Shown piece by piece: positions 44,147 through 54,813 of a DNA stretch of 64,000 nucleotides. A program made the translations under genes and the position numbers. The notes beneath the pieces are model-generated. The model was not told the DNA's origin. It worked only from the letters and a program-made list of their open reading frames with translations, and did no database searches. The stretch lies in assembly GCA_019454045.1 (NCBI GenBank), contig SKCR01031795.1, positions 1-64,000 on the forward strand, read 5' to 3'. The stretch's first letter is position 1; the number at the start of each line of letters is the position of its first letter. The stretch comes from Zanthoxylum bungeanum (Eukaryota; Streptophyta; Magnoliopsida; Sapindales; Rutaceae).

Positions 44147-46095
44147 TGTTAGGGATATGCCCTATACACATCTTGTGGATGGGCTATATGTACATGTATT
44201 TGTAATATTTTCATTAACTATTAAAATGGAAATCTTTATTATACATGTCTTACATAACTTATATGAATCATCAACACTGTAATAAAGCCCTTGGAGTAAT
44301 AAGACGATGGCTTCCACGCCTTATGAGAATCATTACTCTTAAATGTTCCTAGTCATAGTTTTGTTAATAATCTGGGCGTTCACAAAGCGGAGAGACTAGC
44401 ATGATGATATGATCCGCCCTTAAAAGGGGTAGCCGATCTCATAGGCTACTAGTGGAGATCCGTCTGCTTGGTGTATCACATGGATGCATGACTTGCTCGT
44501 GTCTATCGAACTGACCGCCGAAAGTTTTCATATGGAGTGTTTATCCCATATGTCTGTGAGAACTTTCATGTATCGATTTTATGACTAGTCCTTAGACTTG
44601 AGGTCTTTACAATCTTATGTGCGGATCAAATAACTTTGACATTCTCCTTCCCTGGTTCAAAAGATCTGGTCATAAGGGTATGATTGGGTCATTTGTTGAA
44701 ACATATGAAGTTTGTAAAGATACAACAGAGAATCGCCACTCTCTCGTATACTATTTTCTTATAAGAGTAGTATTCCAATTCACAGGTTGATATGTGTGAT
44801 CAGTGCTTGAGACTGTAGCCACAGCGGAAGAATCATGTGAGATTCTTGGGTTAACACGATTCATGACACTATCAACATCATACATTTGACCATATGGGTA
44901 GACACTTTCTATACCCTAGGTCAATAGGTGGGGATACAGTGAGGCGATGGATCGTATCATATGTAAATCGCATACAAAATGAGTATATATATATATATAT
45001 TTCCTTCTCATTTGGGGGCATTGGCATGTTGCTAGATGTCAACCTTGGTCATTGAAATCGAACGACCATCTGATCGGAGGATAATATATGTTCGATTAAA
45101 TTATCACGATTCATTTCATGTCCAACTTGAGGGGAACCCGAAAGGTCACACACAACAAAGTCGAAATCAATGGTTAACAGTGCACAGTACAAATATAACA
45201 GCATATATGCTTGCTGAAGGAATTGTTCATAAACGGTTCAATGTGTTTAATTATTGAAAAAATCATTTATGAGGTTCTATAGTGGCTTAGGGATTGGTGA
45301 ATGACGATGGGGGCACTTTGGGAATTGGAATTAGAAAAATTACTATTCATGTGAATAGTAACATGAATAGTAAAAAATATTGTTATTTGTTTTAAATTCC
45401 AATTCGTCCCAAACTCTTATTATGGTTTTATAATCTCATTAAACCACTAAATTAAGATCCAATGGTTAAGATTAAATTAGTTTTTATCCCACATTGGATT
45501 CTTAATTAATTTTGTTGTCTTTGGAGCACTATATAAACCCAAAGAATTCTTTACAAATTTGCTATACCAAACTTTTCATATCTTCGGTTTATATAAGTGA
45601 GCAACTCTAAATTTTAAGAGTAAGCCACTGATTTTGAGGATCCTTAAGTCTAATTGACTAGAGGAACCTCGAGTTAAAAGTTTTGAGGTATTTGCCTAGG
45701 CTAACACCAAGGGCAAAATACCCGTGCACTCAAGGCGTAATCTTGCCGTTGAGTTTTGGCTTTGGTGTGTGCATCTTTGGAGGCCACACACTTGGGTGGC
45801 TCTTTGGAACGTGGAAGAGCTTGCTGATTTCAAAGAAAATCTTGTAGATTGGAGGGATGACTGGAGGAGTCTTCGGTTCAAGTAAGCCTTTTTCTTTCTT
45901 TATTTTAATTAGAGTTCTTATGATAGTTAGCATGTTTAGGTTTATGTTCTTTGCATGTTTTATGAGTTTTATGCTTAGAATATATAGTAACATGCCTAGG
46001 CTTGTAGAATAATCAAAACAAATGGGTCTTGGGAAAAGGGAAAGCGGCATAATAATTTTGATTTTCCGCTGTGCACTCGCGGCCGCTTCCCAACA
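44147..46095 (+). repeat. Copia family 2 5' LTR
   Basis: Starts TGTTAGGGATATGCCC, ends CCCAACA, 1949 bp. Contains an AT dinucleotide run (44985-45000), a TATA box (45530) and AATAGT/GTGAATAGT repeats near 45340-45372. The ORFs at 45036 and 45730 have counterparts in the 3' LTR and are not genes. Confidence 0.9.
45530..45537 (+). promoter_or_regulatory. TATA box, copia 2 5' LTR
   Basis: GCACTATATAAACCCAAAG, conserved with 62771 in the 3' LTR. The strongest core-promoter candidate in this LTR. Confidence 0.65.
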
Positions 46096-46096
46096 A

Positions 46097-46111
46097 TGGT
46101 ATCAGCGTGCC
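46097..46111 (+). other. Primer-binding site (initiator tRNA-Met type)
   Basis: TGGTATCAGCGTGCC after the LTR end; GAGC has become GCGTGCC. Confidence 0.8.
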
Positions 46112-47262
46112 GTTTTTGTTTTGATTAGTTCTCTCTCATTTGAACTCTAAATTGGGTGTTTAAAAGCTTTTTGCAAAGCTAACACCATGAACGTAATTTT
46201 AGGCACAAGTTTTGCATGATTTGGTTAAGATTTGAATTGTGAAATTACATTTAATGTTCACACGTCTGCGGAAAAACGTGAATAGTAAATTTATTTGAAT
46301 AAAATAAAATGCAATATCATAATTAAATATTAATCAATCTTATTTAATGCCTAAAATAATTCCAACATATTAAAACTCATATGCTTGATGATTCTATGTA
46401 TGATTAGAATTGGCATGATTATTTTTGGTGCAAGCATCTAGAGACTTTCTAAGAAATAGAGAGTGTATTGCTTATCCCTTAGCTAAGTAATTATTCCGTG
46501 ATGAACTTAGAGATTTATTACCTTTAAGGCTAATAAATATAAATCACTTGTTTATAATAAAAGACATTATAAAAGATACAAGTGGGTTGGGACCAATGGG
46601 TTAATAAAACTTTCCAAACTAAAGTTAATTTAACCAAAGGTATTACTAGAGTTAGATAATGATTTGGTGTCTTCCTTCACTCACTACCTTTTATAGCCAA
46701 AAGGAAAAGCTGTGAAGACATCTAGATAATCATTTACTCAAAGCTTACCTTAAAGCATATTTAAAGTGTTGGACTAATTTGGAGGATCTATTGTTTATTC
46801 CTGTCACCAAGGCAATAAGAGCCTAAGAGGTAAGGGTATTTAAGAGAGTTCGCTCCACCCTCCCTCTGGGGAATTTTCAATGGAGGAATCCATTTGACAG
46901 TTATTCACTTAAACTTGCTAAAATCCTCAATACTAATTTAAGTCTAAAATTTGCCTCCCATTGCAAAGTATAGACCTAAAGGGCTTAAACCGTATTGGCA
47001 GGACTAGGCTTTACCAGACTGACCAATACCAATCTGTCCTTAAATCGTACTATTGACAATGATTTGACTTTACTGAGTCATAATACGCAGCGACCCTTAT
47101 GCGTGGTCTTATAACTTAGTGGCAAAGATTGGGAGTCCATAAGGACTAGCATAAGCTATGGCATGTTTGATTGCCCAACCCAATGATCAAGGAATTGTGA
47201 TTTATATCATAAATTGGTTGGGAACCTACCTAATTATCATATTTTATAACGAACGGCCCTAG
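46112..47262 (+). other. Copia family 2 leader, first part
   Basis: Non-coding. Contains the block shared with TAT leaders (46629-46918). Continues after element C at 57219-57438, just before gag; that piece ends TTAACAGGTGGG, which resembles a splice acceptor. Confidence 0.75.
46629..46918 (+). other. Leader block shared with TAT elements B and C
   Basis: From TTTAACCAAAGG to ATTTGACAGTTATTCAC it matches 14901-15157 and 49768-50094 in the same orientation and at a similar distance from the primer-binding site. Similarity stops at both ends: the sequence before and after is copia-specific. Conserved words include GGTGTCTTCCTTCACTCACT and TTGTTTATTCCTGTCACCAA. Confidence 0.8.
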
Positions 47263-47689
47263 TGTAGACATTGCATTTTTGCATGTGAAACCCGATGAGG
47301 AGTCTCGTATGGATGCACCACCTTTAAGTCGTAGGAGTCGCGGAAAACGGTTGTCGGAAAGGCAAAGTCAAGAATTGACATATTTTGTTTAAGTTCGCTC
47401 GGAGTTCGCTTGTTGAAAGTTCATTTTTTTTAACGTATCTCTTAACCCGAAATCACCCCAAACCATTCTAAAGCCACCTAAGCACCCAAACCCACATCCA
47501 AAGCCCATAAAACCAAAATAAATCAAACACCAAGCCCACCCTCCATTAGGCCCACGACCATAACACTAAAATTACCCCTCCTTACACTATTCCAACATGA
47601 TTTACCCATATACCAAACTTACTTTAACCATTCCACCTCACTTTAACAAAATATTAAATAAATAACACTTCACTCATTCAATACCCATA

Positions 47690-47825
47690 CCTCACCCATA
47701 CTTCACTCATTCAAACCCATACCTCACTCATTCACACCCACACCTCACTCATTCAAGCCCATACCTCACTCATTCAAACCCATACCTCACTCATTCACAC
47801 CCATACCTCACTCATTCACACTTAC
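47690..47825 (+). repeat. Minisatellite CATACCTCACTCATTCAAAC in the element C LTR
   Basis: About six tandem copies of ACCTCACTCATTCA(A/C)ACCCAT. The 3' LTR has the same array at 55240-55375 with a few indels. Confidence 0.8.
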
Positions 47826-47846
47826 ACCTCCACTACACCATTTGCC

Positions 47847-47854
47847 TATATAAA
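47847..47854 (+). promoter_or_regulatory. TATA box, element C 5' LTR
   Basis: GCCTATATAAACCATC, same position in the 3' LTR (55395). Confidence 0.65.
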
Positions 47855-48659
47855 CCATCATTTTCCACCTTGAAACCCCTAACACATACCTAAGGAGATC
47901 AAACACATATCAAGAGATAACAAGCATACATTGATCAAACACTTAAGCATTTGGAGATCAAAACAGCCCCCTCACTTCCCTTACAAGTCACGCCCATACA
48001 ACCCTCATCTCCAAGCCATTCACTGCCTCATTTAAGACCTGAAACACGCACATTCTTCCCCCCCACTGCAGCCCTCATTTCCACGCCAAATAGCCTCCTC
48101 ATTCAGCCTCATTTCCACGCATATACTGACTCCATTATAGCCCTACACCTCACGCCAATCCAGCAGCAAAACAGCCCTATTCCAGCCTTATTTCACGCCC
48201 ACACAGTCCCATTTACACATCCCAGCCACTGCTCCACATAACCCCTGAAACTTGCGTCTAAACCACCCCATTTTAGCCCCTCAAACCAGTGCACGCAGCC
48301 CTCAAATCACCCTCTTTAATCACGCCCAAACAGCAGCTCAAACACACCCCAAACAGTCCCCAATTTGCCAAAACAGTGAATAAAAAACTGCACTTGAAAG
48401 TCTTCGAGAAACCGACCAAACGGGAGTCCAATACCCCTCAAGATTCACCAAAACATCCCATAATACACTGCCAACCAGTGAGCCAAGTGTGGAGAATTAA
48501 ATCGCAGTGAAACGAACTCAAAACAGCGAACTAAATGGCAAAACAGTGAGCAAAACGTCAAAACAGTGAATCGGTGGAATCGTGGTGACTTAGCATTTCC
48601 GACGGCCGTGTAACGCGCCTCCGAGCAACGACAAAAAAGGTTAGACCTGAGGGTTTATA

Positions 48660-49080
48660 TCACAGAATTTTCTCACATTAAATAATGATTTAAAAATGTA
48701 TTTTATGGCATTTTAACATGAGTAGTTAACTTGGCATGTTGTTGAAACTGGCTCACATGAAATAATGGTTTAAAATGTGTTTAATGTGTTTAATTAGTTT
48801 AGTATGTTGTATTAAATTTATTTGCATGAGATAATGATTTAGGAAATGTATTTTTATTTGTTTAGCATGAATGATTAGCTTGGCGCGTCATTTAGGATTA
48901 ATTCACATGAAATAATGATTTAGAATGGTTGTTTGAGCATGTTATTAGTTTACATGGAGTAATGACGTAGGAAGTATGTTTAATTTAAATGGCTATTTAA
49001 GCATGTTATTTAGGATTAGTTTACATGAAATATTGACTTAGAATATGTGTTTAATAATGCTAGCATGAATAGTTAATTTA
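48660..49080 (+). repeat. Degenerate tandem repeat in the element C LTR
   Basis: Units of about 60-70 bp built on CATGAAATAATGATTTAGAA and TTAGCATGAATGATTAGCTT; about six diverged copies. Same array at 56215-56640 in the 3' LTR. Confidence 0.65.
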
Positions 49081-49668
49081 ACATGTTAATTAATTTAGGT
49101 TACATAAATTAATAAGGTAGGATTGCATGTAATTTGTTTTTTTTCTGTCGCATGAATGTCATTAATTAGTACGTGATGTGGTTTTGAGTGAATGGAATAT
49201 GTATTCTTTTTGTGGTATATTGGATGGAAACCCGGACATAAATTCCATAGCCGAATCCGAATGGACGGTAGTATGGTTTGCACTCGGGATACAACGCCCC
49301 GTACCACTTAAAAGACTCACATGTTTCATTTCACTCAAATTTGTATTTGAAGCATGATTAGATTGTTGTAATGTTGTTTTTACTTTCAAAGCATGTGAAC
49401 TTAGATTTAGGCATGTATGTTGAGTAGACTTGGTTAAAATTATACAAATCCATTCATTACAAGTGACATAAGTAAGGGACCATTCCGAACCCAACGGTTT
49501 GAGGTCTTCCCTTGCGAGGGGTGAGTGCGGCCTTAAATCTCATTTTCCCGGTTCACACCGGGTGGCGACTCCATTATTCTCCGGTTTAGTCCCCGCGGGC
49601 TACTCCGTACTCCCAACTAGGCCTGAGTCTAGAACAGCATGCGTCGTCCAGTTTCTGTGTCTACAGTC

Positions 49669-49686
49669 TGGCGACTCCACTGGGGA
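49669..49686 (+). other. Primer-binding site, element C
   Basis: TGGCGACTCCACTGGGGA, three bases after the LTR end; the intact form of the site in element B. The word TGGCGACTCCA also occurs inside the LTR at 49563-49573. Confidence 0.75.
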
Positions 49687-49767
49687 TAGAGAATCGGCCT
49701 CGAAATATTGTCTTGTAATATTTGGATTTGTGTTTTAATTAACCATGACTACTGTGGGTTTAGGGAG

Positions 49768-50094
49768 TTTAATTAAAGGCATTGTTAGGGCTAGGTGATG
49801 GTTTGGTGTCTTCCTTCACTCACTACCTTTTTACAAGGAAAAGCTGTGAAGGCACCTAGATAATCATTTTCCTAGGGGATGGTTGGTGTCTTCCTTCACT
49901 CACTACCTTTTTATAAGGAAAAGCTGCGAAGGCATCTAAATAATCATCTCATGTGATAGACTAATTTGGGGGACTCGTTGTTTATTCCTGTCACCAAGCG
50001 ATAAGAGCCTAAGGGGCTTGGGTATCCACGGTGAGCTTTGCTCCGCCCTCCCTCTGGGGAATCTACAACGGGAAGTCCATTTGATAGTTAGTCA
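49768..50094 (+). other. Shared leader block with internal duplication
   Basis: Counterpart of 14901-15157 and 46629-46918. Its first roughly 80 bp (GGTTTGGTGTCTTCCTTCAC and on) is tandemly duplicated at 49789-49871 and 49872-49950. Confidence 0.8.
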
Positions 50095-50316
50095 CATACC
50101 TTAACTTGTTGACATATAAGGTGCACTCACTTGGTCGTTTGAACCCTTGAGTGGGGAGTCCTAGTTGTGGGTAATCATTTGTCAATAAGGGCCTTTGTTT
50201 ACATTCCTAGAACTTACACATGAACCTTAGTTTTGTGACCAGTAAAAATTACTTATTTATGCTTGTGTTTTGGACCATTATCATTTGGATTCAGTTGGAC
50301 TTTTTGTCAATAAATA

Positions 50317-50507
50317 TGAACTTGTTGGGCCATTTAAACAGGGACAAGTTCATGTCCTTTGACAATTAGGCCAAAAGCTTCTAAAATGCTAATGGGCTAT
50401 TTTGTGTTAGGCCTCTTATTATTTGAAGTTATTTAGTTATATTATCGCAAAGTGTAAACATGTTGGGCCTTTTCAACTGGGACAAGTTTGCACTGCGCAA
50501 TAGTGTG
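50317..50507 (+). ncRNA. Leader hairpins, element C
   Basis: The first hairpin pairs TGAACTTGT with ACAAGTTCA (50317-50353), with an outer TTGTCAA/TTGACAA pair. The second pairs 50439-50460 with 50486-50507 around the loop TGTTGGGCCTTTTCAACTGG. They match the modules at 15371-15744 in position and loop sequence. Confidence 0.6.
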
Positions 50508-50700
50508 ACTAAATACTTTGAAATGATAACGGGCCGATTATTGTAAATTCTTTTACGAGCTTATTTATTTCGTGCATTGATACTCATCTCACGCACATCA
50601 TGCATACATGCATCATGCTAACCCTTGTGTTTAAAAAGCCATCATAGATTCCCGTTGGGTTAGGGAAGAAGGAAGACTTGTCAAGAGGACAATAACAAAT

Positions 50701-51970
50701 ATGAGTGGATCAGAAAATGAGGTATCCCGCGTGGATCAGCTGGAAAATAGTTTCGCCAAGATTACCGAACAGTTGCAAGCTCTGACTGCTGCCGTGTCTA
50801 ATATAGTTGTGCCCCGTGCTGGGGGAGGTTCTGAAAATGTGAGGCATGAGGAGCCTCCAAACAGGGTTAATGATGATATTCCAATGTTTGATGATGATAT
50901 GGCTGAGTATGCCGCTGGGAAAATGGACGGGTCTCAGACAGAATTGCAGAAGCTCCGGGATCAGGTAGAAACATTTACCCGCAAGATGAAGGGTAAAGAT
51001 GAAGATCTGCTGGATTATGAATCGATGACTTTCGAAGAACAGCTGCCAACACAGTTCAAGATGCTTGATATGGCTAAGTTCAATGGGAATGGGGATCCGA
51101 GGGTGCATCTCCGACAGTATGTATCAGTTATGAGTTCAGTTGGCTTATCTCAGCGCCAAGTACAGAAGATGTTCGGGATGTCACTCGAGGGGGCACATGT
51201 GGTTTGGTATCATAGCCTTGAGAAGAAAGTGAAGGAAGATTGGAGGGAGTTAGCTGATGCCTTCTTGAAACATATGTCACTGATTTGGAGATTGATTTAT
51301 CACTCCGTGATCTGGAGAACATCAAGCAGAAACCGGAGGAGAATTTTAAAGAGTATGTGGACCGATGGAGAGGACAGTTATTGAAGATGCAGACTCGGCC
51401 CTCGGAGAAGGACCAGATAAAGATGATCATCAAGGGTACCAAGCCCTCTATTTATGGTAAGTTGAGGAGGATGGCCTCCATGATCACGGACTTTCGACAG
51501 CTGAGAGAGACTGTTATGGATATCGAGGAGGAAGAAGTCGAGAATCGGAAGTTCTATGGCCAAAATAGGAAGACTTTTGGGGGGCATTCTGAGACCAAGC
51601 CCACTACTCTGCCGAGGTTGCTACTGTCGGAAACCGGCGTTTCTCCAACCTAGGAAGACCCTTGTCCAAAGTGCTTGAGAGGTTGACAAGGCAAGGACTC
51701 CTAAAACCTTTGGAGCCTAGACCACTCCCAAATCCTCCCCCACCAAACCTCAATATGAACCGCTTCTGCAACTTCCACCACCAACAACCTGGTCATGACA
51801 CCGATAGCTGTGTCCGTCTTCGCTATGAGATCCAAGATTTAATTGACTCCCATAAGATCCCTGACCCTGAAAAAGAACAGCCAAACACACAGAGAAATCC
51901 CCTACCAAATTATCACTCATTCCACCACCCACCTACATGATCAACTCTGGCCTACCCGAAACTTTTGTCC
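50701..51970 (+). pseudogene. TAT gag, element C
   Basis: The start MSGSENEVSRVDQLENSFAK at 50701 is better preserved than in B. The frame is intact to about 51270, where a one-base loss shifts it. It resumes at 51285 (MEIDLSLRDLENIKQ) to 51653 and again at 51662 with a zinc-finger-like RFCNFHHQQPGHDTDSC. CAG codons at 51173 and 51390 correspond to TAG stops in element B. Two frameshifts; otherwise full gag length. It could have supplied gag while borrowing pol. Confidence 0.85.
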
Positions 51971-52410
51971 TCCAAACTCTCAGCCACCAAGCTTGCCACC
52001 TGGAGATAGGAGATGATAGCAATGAAGAACCATAAGCCAAGGAAGAAAGCAATGTTGTGAATAATAAGACTATTCCCCTTAGTTTGTGTGATTTCAATTC
52101 AGCCTTTTAATGTAGACGTTGACTTAGTCTACCTGTTTGAACTATTTTCTTGAATGATAATAAAGACGTTCATTTCACTCGAATCTCTTCTGCAACATGA
52201 GTATATTTGAGAAAAGCATTCAACCTTGGCACTATGATACTCAGCAATGTTTAGAACATGGGGAATCTTTGTAAAAAGCAGAAAATATGAGATAGCCATT
52301 CAGAGACTGGGAAATGAGGCAGTGAGACTATCGGACTTGGAAAAGAATGAGTTCACCGAGCCAATCAATGTTAACAGATTGAAGCTATGTTTTGCCTGAA
52401 GGAGAAAAGA
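51971..52410 (+). pseudogene. Remnants flanking the pol deletion, element C
   Basis: Around 52195-52235 GAGTATATTTGA...GCATTCAACCTTGG parallels 18601-18650 (pre-RT) of element B. At 52308-52400 GGGAAATGAGGCAGTGAGAC...GAGTTCACCGAGCCAATCAA parallels the end of B integrase (21790-21880). Everything between (RT, RNases H, most of integrase, about 3.1 kb in B) is absent. Confidence 0.75.
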
Positions 52411-52667
52411 CTGAATAGTCACCTGTAGAAGACCTAACCCAACGGGATAAGAAATTCATCCATGCATACATGCATACACGTAACTTGCATTCTTGTATTG
52501 TGTTTTGTTTTTACAGATGTCAAACAGATAGAAAACCAGCAAAGAGCGACCAGGGACATATGGCGCCGAGGAGCACAATGAGGATCCAACCCATCACAAA
52601 AGGGAGTATCTCTTCACTTGCATATTTACATGCACATGTATTCATATTGTTGTTTTGTATTTGCAGG

Positions 52668-52760
52668 TTTAAAGAAAAAAAAAAAAAAAAAAAGAAAAAT
52701 GAAAAAAAAAAAAAGAGAAAAAAAATGAAAAGAAAAAAAAATGAATGAAAATGAGTGAGA
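52668..52760 (+). repeat. Purine-rich (A/G) tract
   Basis: A run of A with scattered G over about 80 bp; a second one at 53158-53241. Frames across both are low-complexity artefacts. Confidence 0.8.
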
Positions 52761-53544
52761 GAAGTCTTTGATAGGCAGACGTATGTCCGGTGATGACATT
52801 GCATGCTGTAGGGAGAGACCCTAGAAACAAAAAGTGCGAGACGCGCTCTCATCCGGTACCCTGAATGGATTGATCTTAGATTAAACTCATAAGCACTTGG
52901 TTACGGGATCCTAACAGTGGAAGCCTGAGTGGTTAGCTAGGCGACTAGTTAATGAGATGATTTATCGGTGAATGACCGTTTGCCTGAATGTCCACACTTG
53001 TTTACCGATGCTATGATATATGATATGGTTGGAAATAAAAAAAAATGTGTCTCTGAAAAAAAAAATAGACAACCTATAACCGATAAGCGTGAAGCTACCC
53101 ATGGGCGAGTATTAGGACCACCATGAGGAGAAATGCTACCTTAAAGGGTAGGTATGTCAGAAAAAGAAAAGAGAAAAGAAAAGAAAAAGAAAAGAGAAGA
53201 AAAAAAAAGAAAAGAAAAGAGACAAAAGAAAAAAAGATGAAAACCATATCATGTTGAGTATGTTGAAGTAATCACAGAATGTGATTAAGACATCCAGTTA
53301 GACCCACTGGTTTGATTCTCTGAAACGAAATCACCAAGTTAGCTTACTTAAGGACTAAGCTGCGAAAGAGCCTTGGCACACACACACATGGAGTCTAGCT
53401 CAGATCACCCATTCAGATGATTGGACTTGAGTATGTCGAGTACTTCGAAGGTTCTTCGGTTTCGACGCGAAAGCATTCATTGAGGACAAAAATATATCTA
53501 TTTATCAAAGATTATCTCGTGAGAGGTGGTGCAATGTGTGAGGT

Positions 53545-54060
53545 AGATATCATATCAGTTTGGGCGAGGCCCATATCAGTATCAATTTGGGCGAGGCCCA
53601 TATCAGTATCAGTTTGAAGGCGAGGCCTATCTCAACCTGAGGGCGAGGCCCACATTAGTTCAGTATCAGTTCTGCCGGGTATGGCGATATGGGGGCGAGG
53701 CCCATATTAGCATCAGTGGCAGTCTTGCCAGGTATGGCAATCTGGGGGCAAGGCCCACATCATCAGCAGCATCATTACCGAGTATGGCAATATGGGGGCG
53801 AGGCCTACATAATATCAGCATCAGCATCAGTATCAGTTTGACCAGTCTTGCCGGGTACGGCACTCTTGGGGGCGGGGCCCACATCAGCTCAGATCAATTT
53901 TTTACAAGGAATGGCATTCAGGGGGCGAGGCCCACATTATTTCAGTATCAGTTCAGCCAGGTACGGCACTCCGGGTACGGAGATATCAGATCAGTTCAGC
54001 CAGGTACGGCACTCCGGGTATGAAGACATTTCAGCGACACCTTAGGTACGGGGTTAGCAC
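53545..54060 (+). repeat. 3' UTR minisatellite, element C
   Basis: Units around GGGGGCGAGGCCCACAT with CAGTATCAGT spacers, related to the array at 22110-22745 in element B. Mixed with CCAGGTACGGCACTCCGGGT units towards 54060. Confidence 0.8.
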
Positions 54061-54124
54061 TCAGACATTTGTGGCTCTCTAGGTACGGAGACGTCACCGC
54101 GACACCCTAGGTATGAGGTTAGCA

Positions 54125-54660
54125 CGCTAGACTATCATGAAGTGTTATGGATTACCGTGGATTATAATGAAGTTTTGTGGATTACTGTGGATTATCATGA
54201 AGTGTTGTGGACTACCGTTGATCATCATGAAGTGTTGTGAATTACCGTGGATTATCATGAAGTGTTGTGGACTATCGTAGATTATCATGAAGCGTCGTGG
54301 ATTATGTGGATTAACGTAAATTATCATAAAAGCGTTGTGGACTACTGTGGATTATGAAGGTTATGAAGATTATGTGGATTATGTGGACTACTGTGGACTA
54401 CTGTGGACTACCGTGGATTATGTGGACTACCGTGGATTATGTGGATTGCGTGGACTACCGTGGATTATGTGGATTGTGTGGAATACTGTGGACTACCGTG
54501 GATCATGTGGACTACCGTGGATTATGTGGATTGCATGGACTACCGTGGATTATGTGGATTGTGCGGAATACTGTGGATTACGTGGATTATGTGGATCACC
54601 GTGGATTATCGTGGATTATGTGGACTATCGTGGACTATTCTGAAGAATTGTGGACTACTG
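54125..54660 (+). repeat. Trinucleotide-compatible tandem array GTGGATTATGTGGACTACCG
   Basis: It starts as roughly 30-bp units (GGATTATCATGAAGTGTTGT), then becomes 12-21 bp units of GTGGACTACCGTGGATTATG. Because unit lengths are mostly multiples of three, all three plus frames stay open over 93-105 codons (VDYVDY-type). This is a satellite-like array, not a gene. Confidence 0.85.
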
Positions 54661-54800
54661 CAACGCCCTAGGTACGGGGCTTAGCACCATCAAATCAACA
54701 ACAGGCGAGTCAGGTGGCAGCTGGCGAGCCAGGTAAGTATAAATGCACTGCATAGACTTTGATAGGATTGCCACTGTCACACACTACACAAGTCCCATCA

Positions 54801-54813
54801 AAGTGGGGGCGAC
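54801..54813 (+). other. Polypurine tract, element C
   Basis: AAGTGGGGGCGAC directly before the 3' LTR start TGTAGACATTGC. Confidence 0.8.

Larger units (their letters stand above)
47263..49665 (+). repeat. TAT element C 5' LTR
   Basis: Starts TGTAGACATTGC, ends CTACA, 2403 bp. Contains a 21-24 bp minisatellite (47690-47825), a TATA box (47847), a degenerate ATGAAATAATGATTTA array (48660-49080), and U5 sequence shared with element B. ORFs 47951-48241 and 48289-48510 recur identically in the 3' LTR and lack coding signatures. Confidence 0.9.

Noticed and set aside
44985..45000. AT dinucleotide run as a promoter
   Set aside because: A plain microsatellite; the conserved TATATAAA at 45530 is a better core promoter.
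47951..48510. ORFs of 96 and 73 codons
   Set aside because: Both are inside the element C LTR and recur identically in the other LTR (55499-56058). No domain or coding bias; LTR identity alone explains their conservation.
52668..52760. Poly(A) tail of a LINE or processed pseudogene
   Set aside because: It lies inside the continuous TAT C 3' UTR with interspersed G and a second similar tract at 53158; no target duplication or LINE ORF nearby.
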